A DNA stretch of 64,000 nt, taken from the NCBI GenBank assembly GCA_043743785.1, contig JAYTVW010000038.1:1-64000 (forward strand), written 5' to 3'. The notes under the pieces were generated by a model that was given only the letters and a program-made list of their open reading frames with translations, did not search any database and was not told the origin of the DNA. Made by a program: the position numbers and the translations under genes. Source of the stretch: JAQTNA01 sp043743785 (GTDB taxonomy: Bacteria; Pseudomonadota; Gammaproteobacteria; Burkholderiales; Rhodocyclaceae). How positions within the stretch are numbered: the stretch's first letter is position 1; the number at the start of each line of letters is the position of its first letter. This document shows positions 1 to 8,600 of this stretch, one piece after another.

Positions 1-100
1 GCAGATCGACACCTATCTGCCCTTCATCCACGAGACGCTGGAGAAATTCCCGACTCTGACCGCCAGTCGGCTCTATGGCATGGTGCAGGGCCGCGGCTAA
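1..100 (+). pseudogene. IS21-family transposase (IstA) fragment, 5' part outside the window
   Basis: The frame starting at base 2 encodes 32 residues containing the typical IstA N-terminal segment IDTYLPFIHETLEKFP, followed by TLTASRLYGMVQGRG and a TAA stop at 98-100. In intact IS21 transposases this segment continues into a catalytic DDE domain; here the reading frame stops within a short distance and the following DNA belongs to another gene on the minus strand. This is therefore a truncated insertion-sequence remnant at the edge of the defence island. The upstream part cannot be seen. Confidence 0.75.
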
Positions 101-480
101 AGGCGACGATGCGCCATTTCCAGTAGAACGCAGGTACTGCCCAAGGACTGGTCGGCCAATGCCAGGAAGTCAGAATGAGCCTGGAAAAACTTTTCCGGAT
201 GGGCTCCCTTGTTTCCGTTAACCCGAAGCTGGGTTAAGCGTTCCCGTGTCTCACTGTCGACCACGTCATGCGAGAACAGCAGGTAAATCTTCCGGTCGAG
301 GTCGCCAGTTACAGGAAATGCCACGCCTCCGTGTTCGGCAAGCAGGTCACAAAGTAGGTGGCACGTTCCGCGCAAACAGTTCAAGGCATGCGCGGGTAAC
401 TCGGTATGGCACCCCTTGGCTTCGCCATACAGCGTCCCTATCCGCGGAGAAATCGTTCTGGCGAATTCGATATCGTTCAC
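97..480 (-). CDS. Small DUF4145/HEPN-like hypothetical protein
   Basis: A 127-residue protein starting with GTG at 480. The GTG overlaps the TGA of the upstream HNH gene (GTGA, 477-480), and an AGGAG ribosome-binding site lies about 8 bases ahead, so the two are translationally coupled. The helical pattern, with an LNCLRGTCHLLCDLL helix and the segment LTQLRVNGNKGAHPE near residues 84-98, resembles DUF4145/HEPN-like proteins, in which a conserved short motif after an Arg or Asn marks an RNase-like site. No clean R-x4-6-H HEPN motif can be confirmed, so nuclease activity is not claimed. It is the last gene of the twelve-gene defence operon, and its 3' end touches the IS21 remnant. The gene call is fairly safe; the family assignment is tentative. 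Confidence 0.65.
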   Translation of the reverse strand: MNDIEFARTISPRIGTLYGEAKGCHTELPAHALNCLRGTCHLLCDLLAEHGGVAFPVTGDLDRKIYLLFSHDVVDSETRERLTQLRVNGNKGAHPEKFFQAHSDFLALADQSLGSTCVLLEMAHRRL

Positions 481-1316
481 TGCCCGTCTCCTGAAGATTT
501 ATCGAGGTCGTGGAAGGTGGAAGGCAGAACTGACATAGCCGACATCTTGAATACCTGTTTCCGGTGGTAGTCCAGCCAGGGCAGATGGTCTCGTGCGATG
601 TGCAATAGCTGGCCACCCGATACAATGCCAAGCAGAATGCATTGCGTGTCGGAAAGGTGGGGCGACACCAGCATCTCGCCGCCGTCAGTAAAGGAAATCC
701 AGCCGCCGTCGAACAGGGCATCCAGGTGGGGCGCCAGCAGCAAGCCGTTGAAGACGTTCAGGCGTTCTGCGCCGGAGGCGCAATCTTTCCAGGGCTTGAT
801 GTGGGAGGCGCGCAGCAGTGGTAGCACATCCAGGCCGGTGACGGCGCAACGGCCCTGCCAGTATTCGATGAGAGCCTCGCGGAAGATGTCTTGGCCCACC
901 CGCTGCACCACCAGACGTTCAGCTTCGGTGGTGGCGGGAAGTCCTTTGGTCCGTGCCTGGAATCGGGTCAGGGTTTCGTCTCCGCCCAGTCGGGCGAGTC
1001 GGGCGGCCCGCATCAGGACGAGATGCAGTTCATCAAAGCCGGCAACCGCTTCCAGTCTTGCCGGCCAGGGGCCATCCGATTCCCGTACCGAGCGACCACC
1101 ATCGTCCGCCACCTGACGACCCCAGCCGGCATCGGAAAATCCCAGTCGATACAACTTGGCGGGCTGAATGGCGACGCCCAGCACCTGGGGAAAGGCGGAG
1201 GACCGGAACTCCAGCCAGCCTTCCCGCAGAGCCGGAGTGATGTCGAAGCCCGCGTCGACGGCGGCTTTTTCCACGCGGGTACGGTCCAGGTCGGCCGGCG
1301 CCGGGATGTGGCTCAT
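477..1316 (-). CDS. HNH endonuclease (HNH_2-type)
   Basis: A 279-residue protein. The C-terminal half carries an HNH_2-type nuclease fold: CAVTG at residues 157-161, RASHIKPW at 169-176 with the central His, then LNVFNGLLLAPHLDALFD with Asn and His around 187-204. The N-terminal 130 residues are a poorly conserved region probably used for target recognition. HNH_2 proteins are metal-dependent DNA nucleases common in restriction systems. The ATG (1314-1316) overlaps the TGA of the RNA ligase gene in an ATGA overlap, and the stop overlaps the next start, so it sits inside a translationally coupled cassette with an AAA ATPase. An ATPase plus HNH pair recalls Septu (PtuA/PtuB), but the extra PIN and ligase genes make that label unsafe. 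Confidence 0.85.
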   Translation of the reverse strand: MSHIPAPADLDRTRVEKAAVDAGFDITPALREGWLEFRSSAFPQVLGVAIQPAKLYRLGFSDAGWGRQVADDGGRSVRESDGPWPARLEAVAGFDELHLVLMRAARLARLGGDETLTRFQARTKGLPATTEAERLVVQRVGQDIFREALIEYWQGRCAVTGLDVLPLLRASHIKPWKDCASGAERLNVFNGLLLAPHLDALFDGGWISFTDGGEMLVSPHLSDTQCILLGIVSGGQLLHIARDHLPWLDYHRKQVFKMSAMSVLPSTFHDLDKSSGDGQ

Positions 1317-2008
1317 GCGCCGGTGGTGGGCTTTTGAACCCTGTTCCAGACCAGCGCTCGGCTACGCCAGTGGGTATCGATCTGCTGCACGAAATCGGCC
1401 CGTACGAGTTTGGCACGGTCGAGCAGCCATTCATCATCCTCCACCCGCAATACCAGGCCCTCCAGTGGCCCCGGACGAAAGGTGCTGGGCTGGGTTTCCA
1501 CCCGCTGCCGCAAGGCCGGCAGGTCCGTTTTCCCCTGGAAAAGCCTGGGAACGGCCTCCAGGCCCAGTGATTCGGCCCAGGCATTCCGGCGCCGGGTGCT
1601 CCAGAAACGACCGTTGCGGCGGTCATACACATCGAACAGCAGCCACCAGTCCGGCAGGGTCGCGTAGTCGTAGGAGTGCTGCGCCGCGCACCATTCGCCG
1701 AAGGCAATCAAGTGTTCGCCCAAGGCATCAAACAGCCGATCCTCTCTCGGCGCCAGCCATTCCCCCAGGCGGGAGAACTGCCCGGCGTGGGGTGCATGCA
1801 GGTACTGTCCCCGGTTCTGCGCCCGCAGCAAGCCGTCTGGGGAAACAGAGAACCCCAAATTGGCCCCGTCCAGTTTTTCCTCCGCTACCACCGGTGATGC
1901 CAGAAAGCCCCGCGCTTCTATCGCCGAAAACACCTTGTCGTCACGCGGCGCGCCCTGGCCCAGCCAAGCCAGGTGGGGGGTGTGGGGGAATCGGAAGAAG
2001 TCGGTCAT
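1313..2008 (-). CDS. RNA ligase family nucleotidyltransferase (Rnl2-like)
   Basis: A 231-residue protein. All signature elements of the covalent nucleotidyltransferase superfamily can be seen: motif I EEKLDGAN with the likely AMP-accepting Lys45, motif III around FGEW (103-106) and LFDVYD (124-129), motif IV LEGLVLR (182-188) and motif V RAKLVR (198-203). Members of this family seal RNA ends using ATP; a DNA ligase role is less likely because no OB-fold or DNA-binding domain follows. An upstream in-frame start would add 31 residues of unlike composition; I chose the ATG at 2006-2008 because it overlaps the TGA of the PIN gene (ATGA). Being coupled directly behind a PIN nuclease suggests it repairs RNA cut by that nuclease or by an invader. 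That role is inference. Confidence 0.88.
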   Translation of the reverse strand: MTDFFRFPHTPHLAWLGQGAPRDDKVFSAIEARGFLASPVVAEEKLDGANLGFSVSPDGLLRAQNRGQYLHAPHAGQFSRLGEWLAPREDRLFDALGEHLIAFGEWCAAQHSYDYATLPDWWLLFDVYDRRNGRFWSTRRRNAWAESLGLEAVPRLFQGKTDLPALRQRVETQPSTFRPGPLEGLVLRVEDDEWLLDRAKLVRADFVQQIDTHWRSRALVWNRVQKPTTGA

Positions 2009-2562
2009 TGCCCCGGGTGCATGGTTTGCCACTTGGCCTTGAGCCATGGCTCGATCAAGTGTTCGACTGCCACGCCATGGGTGGCCAAGGCGTCCGCGCA
2101 ATCCAGCCAGTCCGTGTCGCAGGCGTTTACCAGTTTGCAGGCATGGCCTTCATTCGATGCGGCGAGCACCGCAGCCACCATCTTTCGGTCGGCCAGATCG
2201 GTGACCGCGGGAGCTAGGGAGTCCGGCAGTACCGCGTAACCATCCTGGTCGGTTTCTAGTCCGATCCAGACCACTTCATTGCGATCTTTTTTCGCCATCA
2301 TTACGAGCCAGCCATAGTCCTGCTCAGATAGCTTCTCTTTCTTGGGGCTTTTGGGGTTCAGATATTCTCCGCAAATCAGCCAATTCCAATCCATGACCGC
2401 ATGCCGTTCAGCGTCCAGTTCAAAGTCAATGAGCCAATCCAGCACTCGCTGACGAAGCGCTTCCTCTTGAACAGGTGTGTCGGCAGGCTGAAAGGGAGAA
2501 CCTTCGTCCGCCGCACTGGCGACGATCAGCACGTTGGTGTCGACGACCCGGGCTTCAGCCAT
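2005..2562 (-). CDS. PIN-domain ribonuclease-like protein
   Basis: A 185-residue protein with the PIN pattern of spaced acidic residues: RVVDTNVLIVAS at the N terminus, an acidic residue in the ICGEYLNP region, DLADRKMVAAVL in the middle and NACDTDW near the C terminus. PIN proteins are Mg-dependent RNases, best known as VapC toxins, but this chain is longer than a typical VapC (about 130-150 residues) and no small antitoxin gene adjoins it. The ATG at 2560-2562 has AAGGG about 6-8 bases ahead and is preferred over a GTG three codons upstream. The gene overlaps the end of the ATPase gene by 8 bases and the start of the RNA ligase by 4, tying ATPase, nuclease and ligase into one coupled unit. 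Confidence 0.8.
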   Translation of the reverse strand: MAEARVVDTNVLIVASAADEGSPFQPADTPVQEEALRQRVLDWLIDFELDAERHAVMDWNWLICGEYLNPKSPKKEKLSEQDYGWLVMMAKKDRNEVVWIGLETDQDGYAVLPDSLAPAVTDLADRKMVAAVLAASNEGHACKLVNACDTDWLDCADALATHGVAVEHLIEPWLKAKWQTMHPGQ

Positions 2563-3850
2563 GGAGGACACCCTTCATGCGTTCGGCGCGAGCCTGGGCC
2601 TGGGCGCGGGCCTCGCCGACCGCATCCCCGAAGAAGTTCACGGGCCAGTTTTTCACCGTGCCGAATTCGTCCACATTCAGTTCCTGCAGCACGGCATCCG
2701 CTACTTCACGTGCCACGAAATACATGGCGCAGTCGTCCAGCTTTGCCTTCCGCTGGGCAATCAGGGTCTGCATGCGGCGGAACAGGTGCTCCGAGTGGGT
2801 TTCCACGATGAATTGAACGCCTCGCTGCTGACTCAACTCGACGAACAACTCCGCCAATACCGCCTGAGCCAGGGGATGCAGATGTATCTCCGGTTCTTCC
2901 AGCAAGACGGTGCTGCCCGGAGGGGCGAAGTGCGCCACGGTCAGTACCGGCAGAACCTGCGAAATGCCGATGCCCACATCGCGCAAGTTCGCCGCCACGC
3001 CGTCACGATGAATCACTACCTCATAGCGACTGGAGCGCCCGACCTGTCGAACTTCCAGCTTGTCGGCGACCTTCATGCGTACCAGCCAATTGGAAACCCT
3101 TTCGATCAAGTCCCCGTGACCATTTCCCCGCATCAAGGCGCTGGCCAACAACACTTCGATGACTTTATGCCCATCGCTGCCGATTTCACCCGGTTTGGAC
3201 TTGTTCCAGACATAGTCGCGCTCAGGCTTGCGCCGTAGCGGCCCCAGATAAATGATGCCTTCCAGTTCGCGGCGTATGGCCAGACTCAAATCCTCGGCTA
3301 TTGGGCCATCCAGCGCCAGGGCGGAAATGGCCGCGGCGGGCAGCGCAATGGAACGCTCCGGCGCGAAATCCCGCACTTTACCAAACGACTGAGTTTCGCC
3401 ATTGGTTTCCACCGATAGGGCATAGGCCCCCTTTTCACTTCTACCCAAACGAAACTGCTTCTCACCGTTGGAGATGCGCAGACTGCGCACGGCTACCCCG
3501 CCGCCTGTGATCTGCGCATAGGTGCAGTGAAACTGGCCTTGCCGAATCCGCTCGTCCGCTTTTCGCTCAAAGGAGAACTCCAGCTCAACAATCCGGGGAG
3601 CCGGCGTGCCGTGCGTAACGACACTGTCGAAATCGCCAAAGTTGAAGTAATCGTTGATTTCGTCACCCCCCAGGTTCAGATGGATGGTCCGATCCGGGGA
3701 CTGCACCGTCTGCTTGAGCAAGAGCAGGCTTTGAATAAGCGAAGACTTGCCGGACGAGTTTGTGCCCAAGAGTGTCGTAACTGGCTTGAGCGCGATCTCG
3801 GGTGTATCGCGCCAGGCCTTGAAATTCTTTAAACGAAGGGTAGTCAGCAT
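2555..3850 (-). CDS. AAA/ABC-type ATPase, DUF3696-like (OLD-related)
   Basis: A 431-residue soluble ATPase. Walker A is GTNSSGKS at residues 29-36 within the LKNFKAWRD N terminus typical of RecF/OLD-like ATPases; the Walker B region is VLLEEPEIHLHP near residue 316, and the IVETHSEHL H-loop lies near 350. The C terminus resembles the DUF3696 tail. Such proteins act as sensors or clamps that license a partner nuclease in systems like Septu, Gabija and PARIS. No nuclease domain follows in this chain, which fits with the PIN and HNH enzymes encoded directly downstream with overlapping frames. A 42-bp gap separates it from the DUF262 gene upstream, the widest gap in the operon, so it may start a separate functional cassette. 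Confidence 0.88.
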   Translation of the reverse strand: MLTTLRLKNFKAWRDTPEIALKPVTTLLGTNSSGKSSLIQSLLLLKQTVQSPDRTIHLNLGGDEINDYFNFGDFDSVVTHGTPAPRIVELEFSFERKADERIRQGQFHCTYAQITGGGVAVRSLRISNGEKQFRLGRSEKGAYALSVETNGETQSFGKVRDFAPERSIALPAAAISALALDGPIAEDLSLAIRRELEGIIYLGPLRRKPERDYVWNKSKPGEIGSDGHKVIEVLLASALMRGNGHGDLIERVSNWLVRMKVADKLEVRQVGRSSRYEVVIHRDGVAANLRDVGIGISQVLPVLTVAHFAPPGSTVLLEEPEIHLHPLAQAVLAELFVELSQQRGVQFIVETHSEHLFRRMQTLIAQRKAKLDDCAMYFVAREVADAVLQELNVDEFGTVKNWPVNFFGDAVGEARAQAQARAERMKGVLHG

Positions 3851-3892
3851 AATGTGTCCTCGATTTGAACCGAAATTATCCCGCGTGTTTGG

Positions 3893-5659
3893 TCAATTTC
3901 CACTCTGGCCCACGAGCTTCTCATACCCCGCCCGGATGACTTGGGCGATGAGGGGGCGGCGGGCGGTGAGGAAGGTGGGGTAGTCCATCTGCTGCCAGCC
4001 TTGCGGCAGGCCGTGCCAGCGCATCATTTCGGCCAGTTCTTCCGGCGTGAAGCGGCCGGAGTACTTCGGCCAATAGGCCGAAGGCGGAATGTCGGAAATG
4101 GCGATGTTGTCATCCCACTCCACCAGGGCGTAGTTGGCAATCTGATTGGTATCGCGGAGTGCGGCAGTGCCGATCTTGTGCAGGTAGCGCTTGGGAAACA
4201 GATGGTGGCGTTCCAGGGGCTTTTTGTTGCCGATGGCCGGCGGGTCCAGCAAATCCGCCACCTTGCTCTTCGAAAACAGGGCCTTCGCCTCGCAGAGCAC
4301 CAGCGCGGCGTAATAGGCGAAGAGGCTGGGGCTGCGGCTGGCCGAAGTGGCCAGTTCCAAAGGCAGGGTCGTGCTCCAGAAGTCGTCGGTGAGGGTGGCG
4401 GCCTCCACATTGCGGAGGGCCTTCACGAAATCCTCGGGCTTGTTGCTGGACGGCAAGATCGACAAATCTGCCTCATACCGCGATTCCGGTGAACTGGTGT
4501 AACGGCCTGTGAGCAGGGACATGAACAGCCAGCGGGCCACGGTCTGCTTCAAGACGAAAGGCTCGACGCCGAACTCCGTGCGACCAAGCAGATAAATCTG
4601 GTAGGCGAAGAGCAGCGCCCCGACGGAACTCACATAGCGTTCATGCCGATACCCGGCTGAACGCACCACGTTCAGAAAATCGGACCAATGGGTCAGGTTC
4701 AACACCCGGCCCTGGGCTTCCTGCAAGCGGGAGAACTGCTCGGCGCGGCGTTCCGGGGAAAACTCGCCGGTGCGCATATCCTTGCCACGCAGGATCGAAT
4801 AGACGTGCTCCAACTTGCCGCGCCGGAAGGCCACGCCCACATCCACCCGCAGAAGATGATCCGGATCGGGCCGGAAAATCGGATTGAAGGGACTTGCCTG
4901 GTTGCCGGGCAAGGGCTTGCGCGTTCGCACACTGAAGCGTTCCAGGGCCGTGCGCCCCTCATCCCAGTGCACCGACATCAGGGTCAGGATGAAGTCGGAC
5001 TGGTTCAGCTTCTTACCTTCGCTGTTGATGCGCACGAACACATCTGCCACCTGCTCTTCGTTTGCAGTCTGGGTCAGTTCCAGGGCGACAAAAGGGTAAT
5101 TGACCATGCCCGCCAGCCGGCCGATGGCCTTGGCGATCCGGTGTTCCTCCTCCTTGCTCAGTTCCCGCGTCGTTCGCAGCTTTTCCAGGTAATCGGAGAT
5201 GCTGGTGTAAGTGTCCTTGGCGAAGACTTCGGAAATATCCGGCAGGTACTCCGGCTTCTTCTCCGTGGTCGCATCCGGCACCACGAACTCGCCAGTCAAG
5301 GGATTGAAGGCGATGCGGATGAACTCATGCTCGAAGTTATCCCGCAGCACGGCCTCCTTTCGAATCACCGCATACAGGGATGTCAGGCGCTGCTGTCCGT
5401 CCACGATCAGCAGGCTGGGAGCCTTCTGCTTCTCGCCGCTGCCGATGAACTTGCTGCCGGCGTCCTCCGCCCCGGTCTGCCAGAACAGGAAGTAGCCCAC
5501 CGGGTAGCCCTTGTACATGGAGTCGAACAGATCCCGCACCTTGGTATTGGGCCAGACGAAGGGTCGCTGGATGTCAGGCAAGCCGATACGGCCCAGGCCG
5601 ATGTCGTGGATCAGGCCGCCGAGGGAGTAATGGACTTCTTTGAAGAGGGTGTCTGTCAT
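3893..5659 (-). CDS. DUF262 - HNH restriction-like protein (GmrSD-type)
   Basis: A 588-residue protein. The N-terminal DUF262 domain is recognised by LPDIQRPFVW at residues 28-37, where ParB-like folds bind nucleotide, and by IVDGQQRLTSL at 85-95. The C-terminal part carries an HNH/DUF1524-like nuclease segment with LERHHLFPKRYL near residue 485 and NQIANYALVEWDDNIAISD afterwards. This architecture is that of GmrSD-type type IV restriction enzymes, which use NTP to cleave DNA with modified bases, and of several single-gene defence proteins such as BrxU. It begins 7 bp after the reverse transcriptase gene, with AGGAG 12 bases ahead of the ATG. Whether it works with the reverse transcriptase or alone cannot be told from sequence. 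Confidence 0.85.
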   Translation of the reverse strand: MTDTLFKEVHYSLGGLIHDIGLGRIGLPDIQRPFVWPNTKVRDLFDSMYKGYPVGYFLFWQTGAEDAGSKFIGSGEKQKAPSLLIVDGQQRLTSLYAVIRKEAVLRDNFEHEFIRIAFNPLTGEFVVPDATTEKKPEYLPDISEVFAKDTYTSISDYLEKLRTTRELSKEEEHRIAKAIGRLAGMVNYPFVALELTQTANEEQVADVFVRINSEGKKLNQSDFILTLMSVHWDEGRTALERFSVRTRKPLPGNQASPFNPIFRPDPDHLLRVDVGVAFRRGKLEHVYSILRGKDMRTGEFSPERRAEQFSRLQEAQGRVLNLTHWSDFLNVVRSAGYRHERYVSSVGALLFAYQIYLLGRTEFGVEPFVLKQTVARWLFMSLLTGRYTSSPESRYEADLSILPSSNKPEDFVKALRNVEAATLTDDFWSTTLPLELATSASRSPSLFAYYAALVLCEAKALFSKSKVADLLDPPAIGNKKPLERHHLFPKRYLHKIGTAALRDTNQIANYALVEWDDNIAISDIPPSAYWPKYSGRFTPEELAEMMRWHGLPQGWQQMDYPTFLTARRPLIAQVIRAGYEKLVGQSGN

Positions 5660-5666
5660 TTTTTGT

Positions 5667-8600
5667 TCAAACTCCTGCTTTCGGGCGACCCTTGTATCCG
5701 GCTGGTGCGGTCTTCAGTTCCTTGGTGGCTTTGGCCGGCTTGGTTGCTTTGAAGGGCGATGGATCAATCTCAAATACGCTCACCGCAACCTGATTGTTGC
5801 CGTGGATATGGGAGATTATTTTCCCGTGGTCTTTCAAGGGGGCTTGGGCGGTTGAACCGCCAAATTCGCCCAGGTTTGCGAGAACCACCGGTTGGTACAT
5901 GTGGAAGCGAAGAGCGCCCACCATGTTGTCGAAGGTATCCACGTCCTGATTGAATGCAGCCACAAGGAACATATCCGAACGATCCCGCAGATCCGCCAGC
6001 AAATCGAGATCGGTCGCGTCATAGCAGATTGCCGCAGCAAGCCGTGTCGGGGTGCTGGTGCCGATGGGGAATTCGACCAAGGTGATGTGTGGTCGGTAGC
6101 CCTTGATACCCATAGCATGTTCCATTTTTGCGGGGTTCTTCTTGCCCTGCCACGCGTACTGAATCGTGCGCCCACTCCCAGGAGTTTCGGTCCGGATCAG
6201 CCAAATCCCCTGGTTGATGGGAGCATCCAGTTTGTCTGAATGTATGTAGGTGAGCCCGGCAAAAATGTGTGCCTTCAACTTGTCCGACAAGGTGCGGAGA
6301 TGAAACAAGTGCTCCGGGTGAACGGAAAGTTCGGGAAACAGCACCACATCAACTATCGGCTGATCAGTTTCATCGCCCGATGAGGACGGTGGCTGTGCCG
6401 ACGCCCAGGTCTTCAACTGTTGGCAGGCAAGCCTGCAAACCTCCGCCAAATGTCGCCGGTGTTCCGCCAGCGTGCTGGCCGTCCAGTGCGTAGGTTCCTT
6501 GGGGTTGAAATCAGCCAGCTTTGGCCGAAGCGGCTGCACAACCGCAATTCTCATGGGTCTGTCTTCTAATTCCGTGCCATGTTTGTCGGTCGGTACCACA
6601 TACATCGGTGTCCTGCAGCGTGAACCGTATAAGTCCCGCTGGACGGAAATTCGCCGGTCCAGAATGGCTTTCAGTTCATCTGGCGTCCGTACCTTGGTCG
6701 CGTCCTCAGCTCCGTTCGATGGAAATTCCACCCCTGGCCACTGCAACAACGCAGATAGAAAACCAGACAGCCATGGGGAGACGGGGCCGGGCTCATCAAG
6801 GATTCCCCGTCCGGAATTCAGCAGCCCGAACCGCCGTTTGAACCAACTGCTACGCAGACCGGTATATCCACCTACGTCTTCGGTCACAAGGAAACGGCGG
6901 CTGGTGTAATCCAATTCGCCAGTAAAGGCTGACCTCAAGACACGGCCGAGGCCATAGAGCCAAGCCTTTTTGTCCTCAACCCAATCCGGAGCTTCGTACA
7001 GGGGGTGAACGGCCTCCGAAGATCGCTCAATCCTGACAACGTGAAGGAATTTCTCTTCACCGGGAAGGGCTTGAATGTTGTCCCAATCCTGGCAACCAAG
7101 CCGAATTTCGCTGGCGTCTAGGCCTGAGCTCAGCTCTTTCTCAATTCCCGGGTGGCGAAGAAGTGCCTGTGCAAGCAACAACAGGCCGTTTTCCTGGCAG
7201 AACGGATTCAGAGGGCTGGACGTCAAGGCCAGTAAAGTAATTTCCTTTTGCTTGGCCAGATTCGGCTTCTTGCCGGTGGACTTCTTGTCCATGCTTCGAA
7301 GTGCGGCAGGAACAAATTCAGCCCAACTCGGTTGGCGGCCGCCTCGTCCTGTAGCCATTGCTGCCCTGATAAATTCTGGTCGGTACAGGGCAATGGTCGT
7401 CACAATCTGGCGTTGCAGAGCTAGTTCAGGTGTCGCTCGTAACCCTTCCGAAAGCCAAGAGCCGAAGCGGCGCGTATTGGGATGAAGCTGCTGCCCGACT
7501 AGAGCAAATGGGAGGATACGTTGCAGCGCCACAGACTTGGCCGGCTTGTAAAGCATCGCGTTATGTAGATCGGAGTACGCGCTTAACTCTTCCAAGGAAG
7601 GTGGAGAGAGTGAGTGGTCTTGGATGGAAGCCAGGAACAGAAGGGCTTGCTGCTGGAGATACCAGGGTGCGTTAGTGTGGTCAGCCAGAACGCGGCGCGC
7701 AAGCGTTCCCAAGTCCTCTCGATAGCCGGCGATATCTATGGATTCGGGGTATTCGTCAGGAGTGCGGAAGCCTGTTTCCACTGCCCCCGCTCGAAACAAG
7801 TCGGCAAGTACATACTCGGCCACACGGACTTCCCGCAACTCTTTATTTCCACTCGCAACGTGAAATAGCTTGGTTGTAAGTGCCTCGGTGACCGGTCCAA
7901 GAAGCTTGGGGTGCGGGAAGAGATCAAGACCGCAACGCAACAAGAGAACCAGAGACGGGTTGTCTGCCCAGCACTTGATCAACTTACGGGCGGTGGACTC
8001 AAATTCATGCGCCAGGGCTTTTCCGTTCGTAACCTGCTCGATCAGCGTGTCACCGGAGCCTACCGCCGCCGAAGAGTCCGTCATTGCCAGGCGATGGCGT
8101 AATGACTGCGCCAAGCGCGTGGCCACGAACCGTTTGACGGTATCGTCGCGAACATCGGTGTTGGGTCTGGCAATATTGGCCAACCTGAGGCGCGAACGTG
8201 ATGGTTCAGCATCCTCGATCTGTTCGGCCATCCATAGCAAGCCGTCCAGCCCCCCTGCGGCCTGTACCAAGGACTCCATGTCGAAGGTGCCGCTAATCTC
8301 CGCTTGCAAGGCTTCCATCAGCGCAGACACATTGCTCTGGGCGGAAATAGAACGATAGGGCGTAATCGTGCATTTTTCGTCTGACAGTTCCAGAACCTTG
8401 GTCGTACTCAGCGTTGTGCAATGAGTAGCTAACTGTTCTTTGAAAAATTTCTTTGTCGCTTCAAGGACATCTTCGAGGGATCTGTTCGACTGAACGACGA
8501 TGCGTACATCATCCACGTAGCGGCAATAGTCGAGAACTTTGACAGAATCGCACTTGTGTTGAGCCAAGACGAGCTCGCTCATCCGGCGGTCGAGTCCGAC

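Noticed and set aside
97..3850. Septu system (PtuA/PtuB) as the name for the ATPase plus HNH genes
   Set aside because: PIN and RNA ligase genes lie between them in a coupled unit, which Septu does not have.
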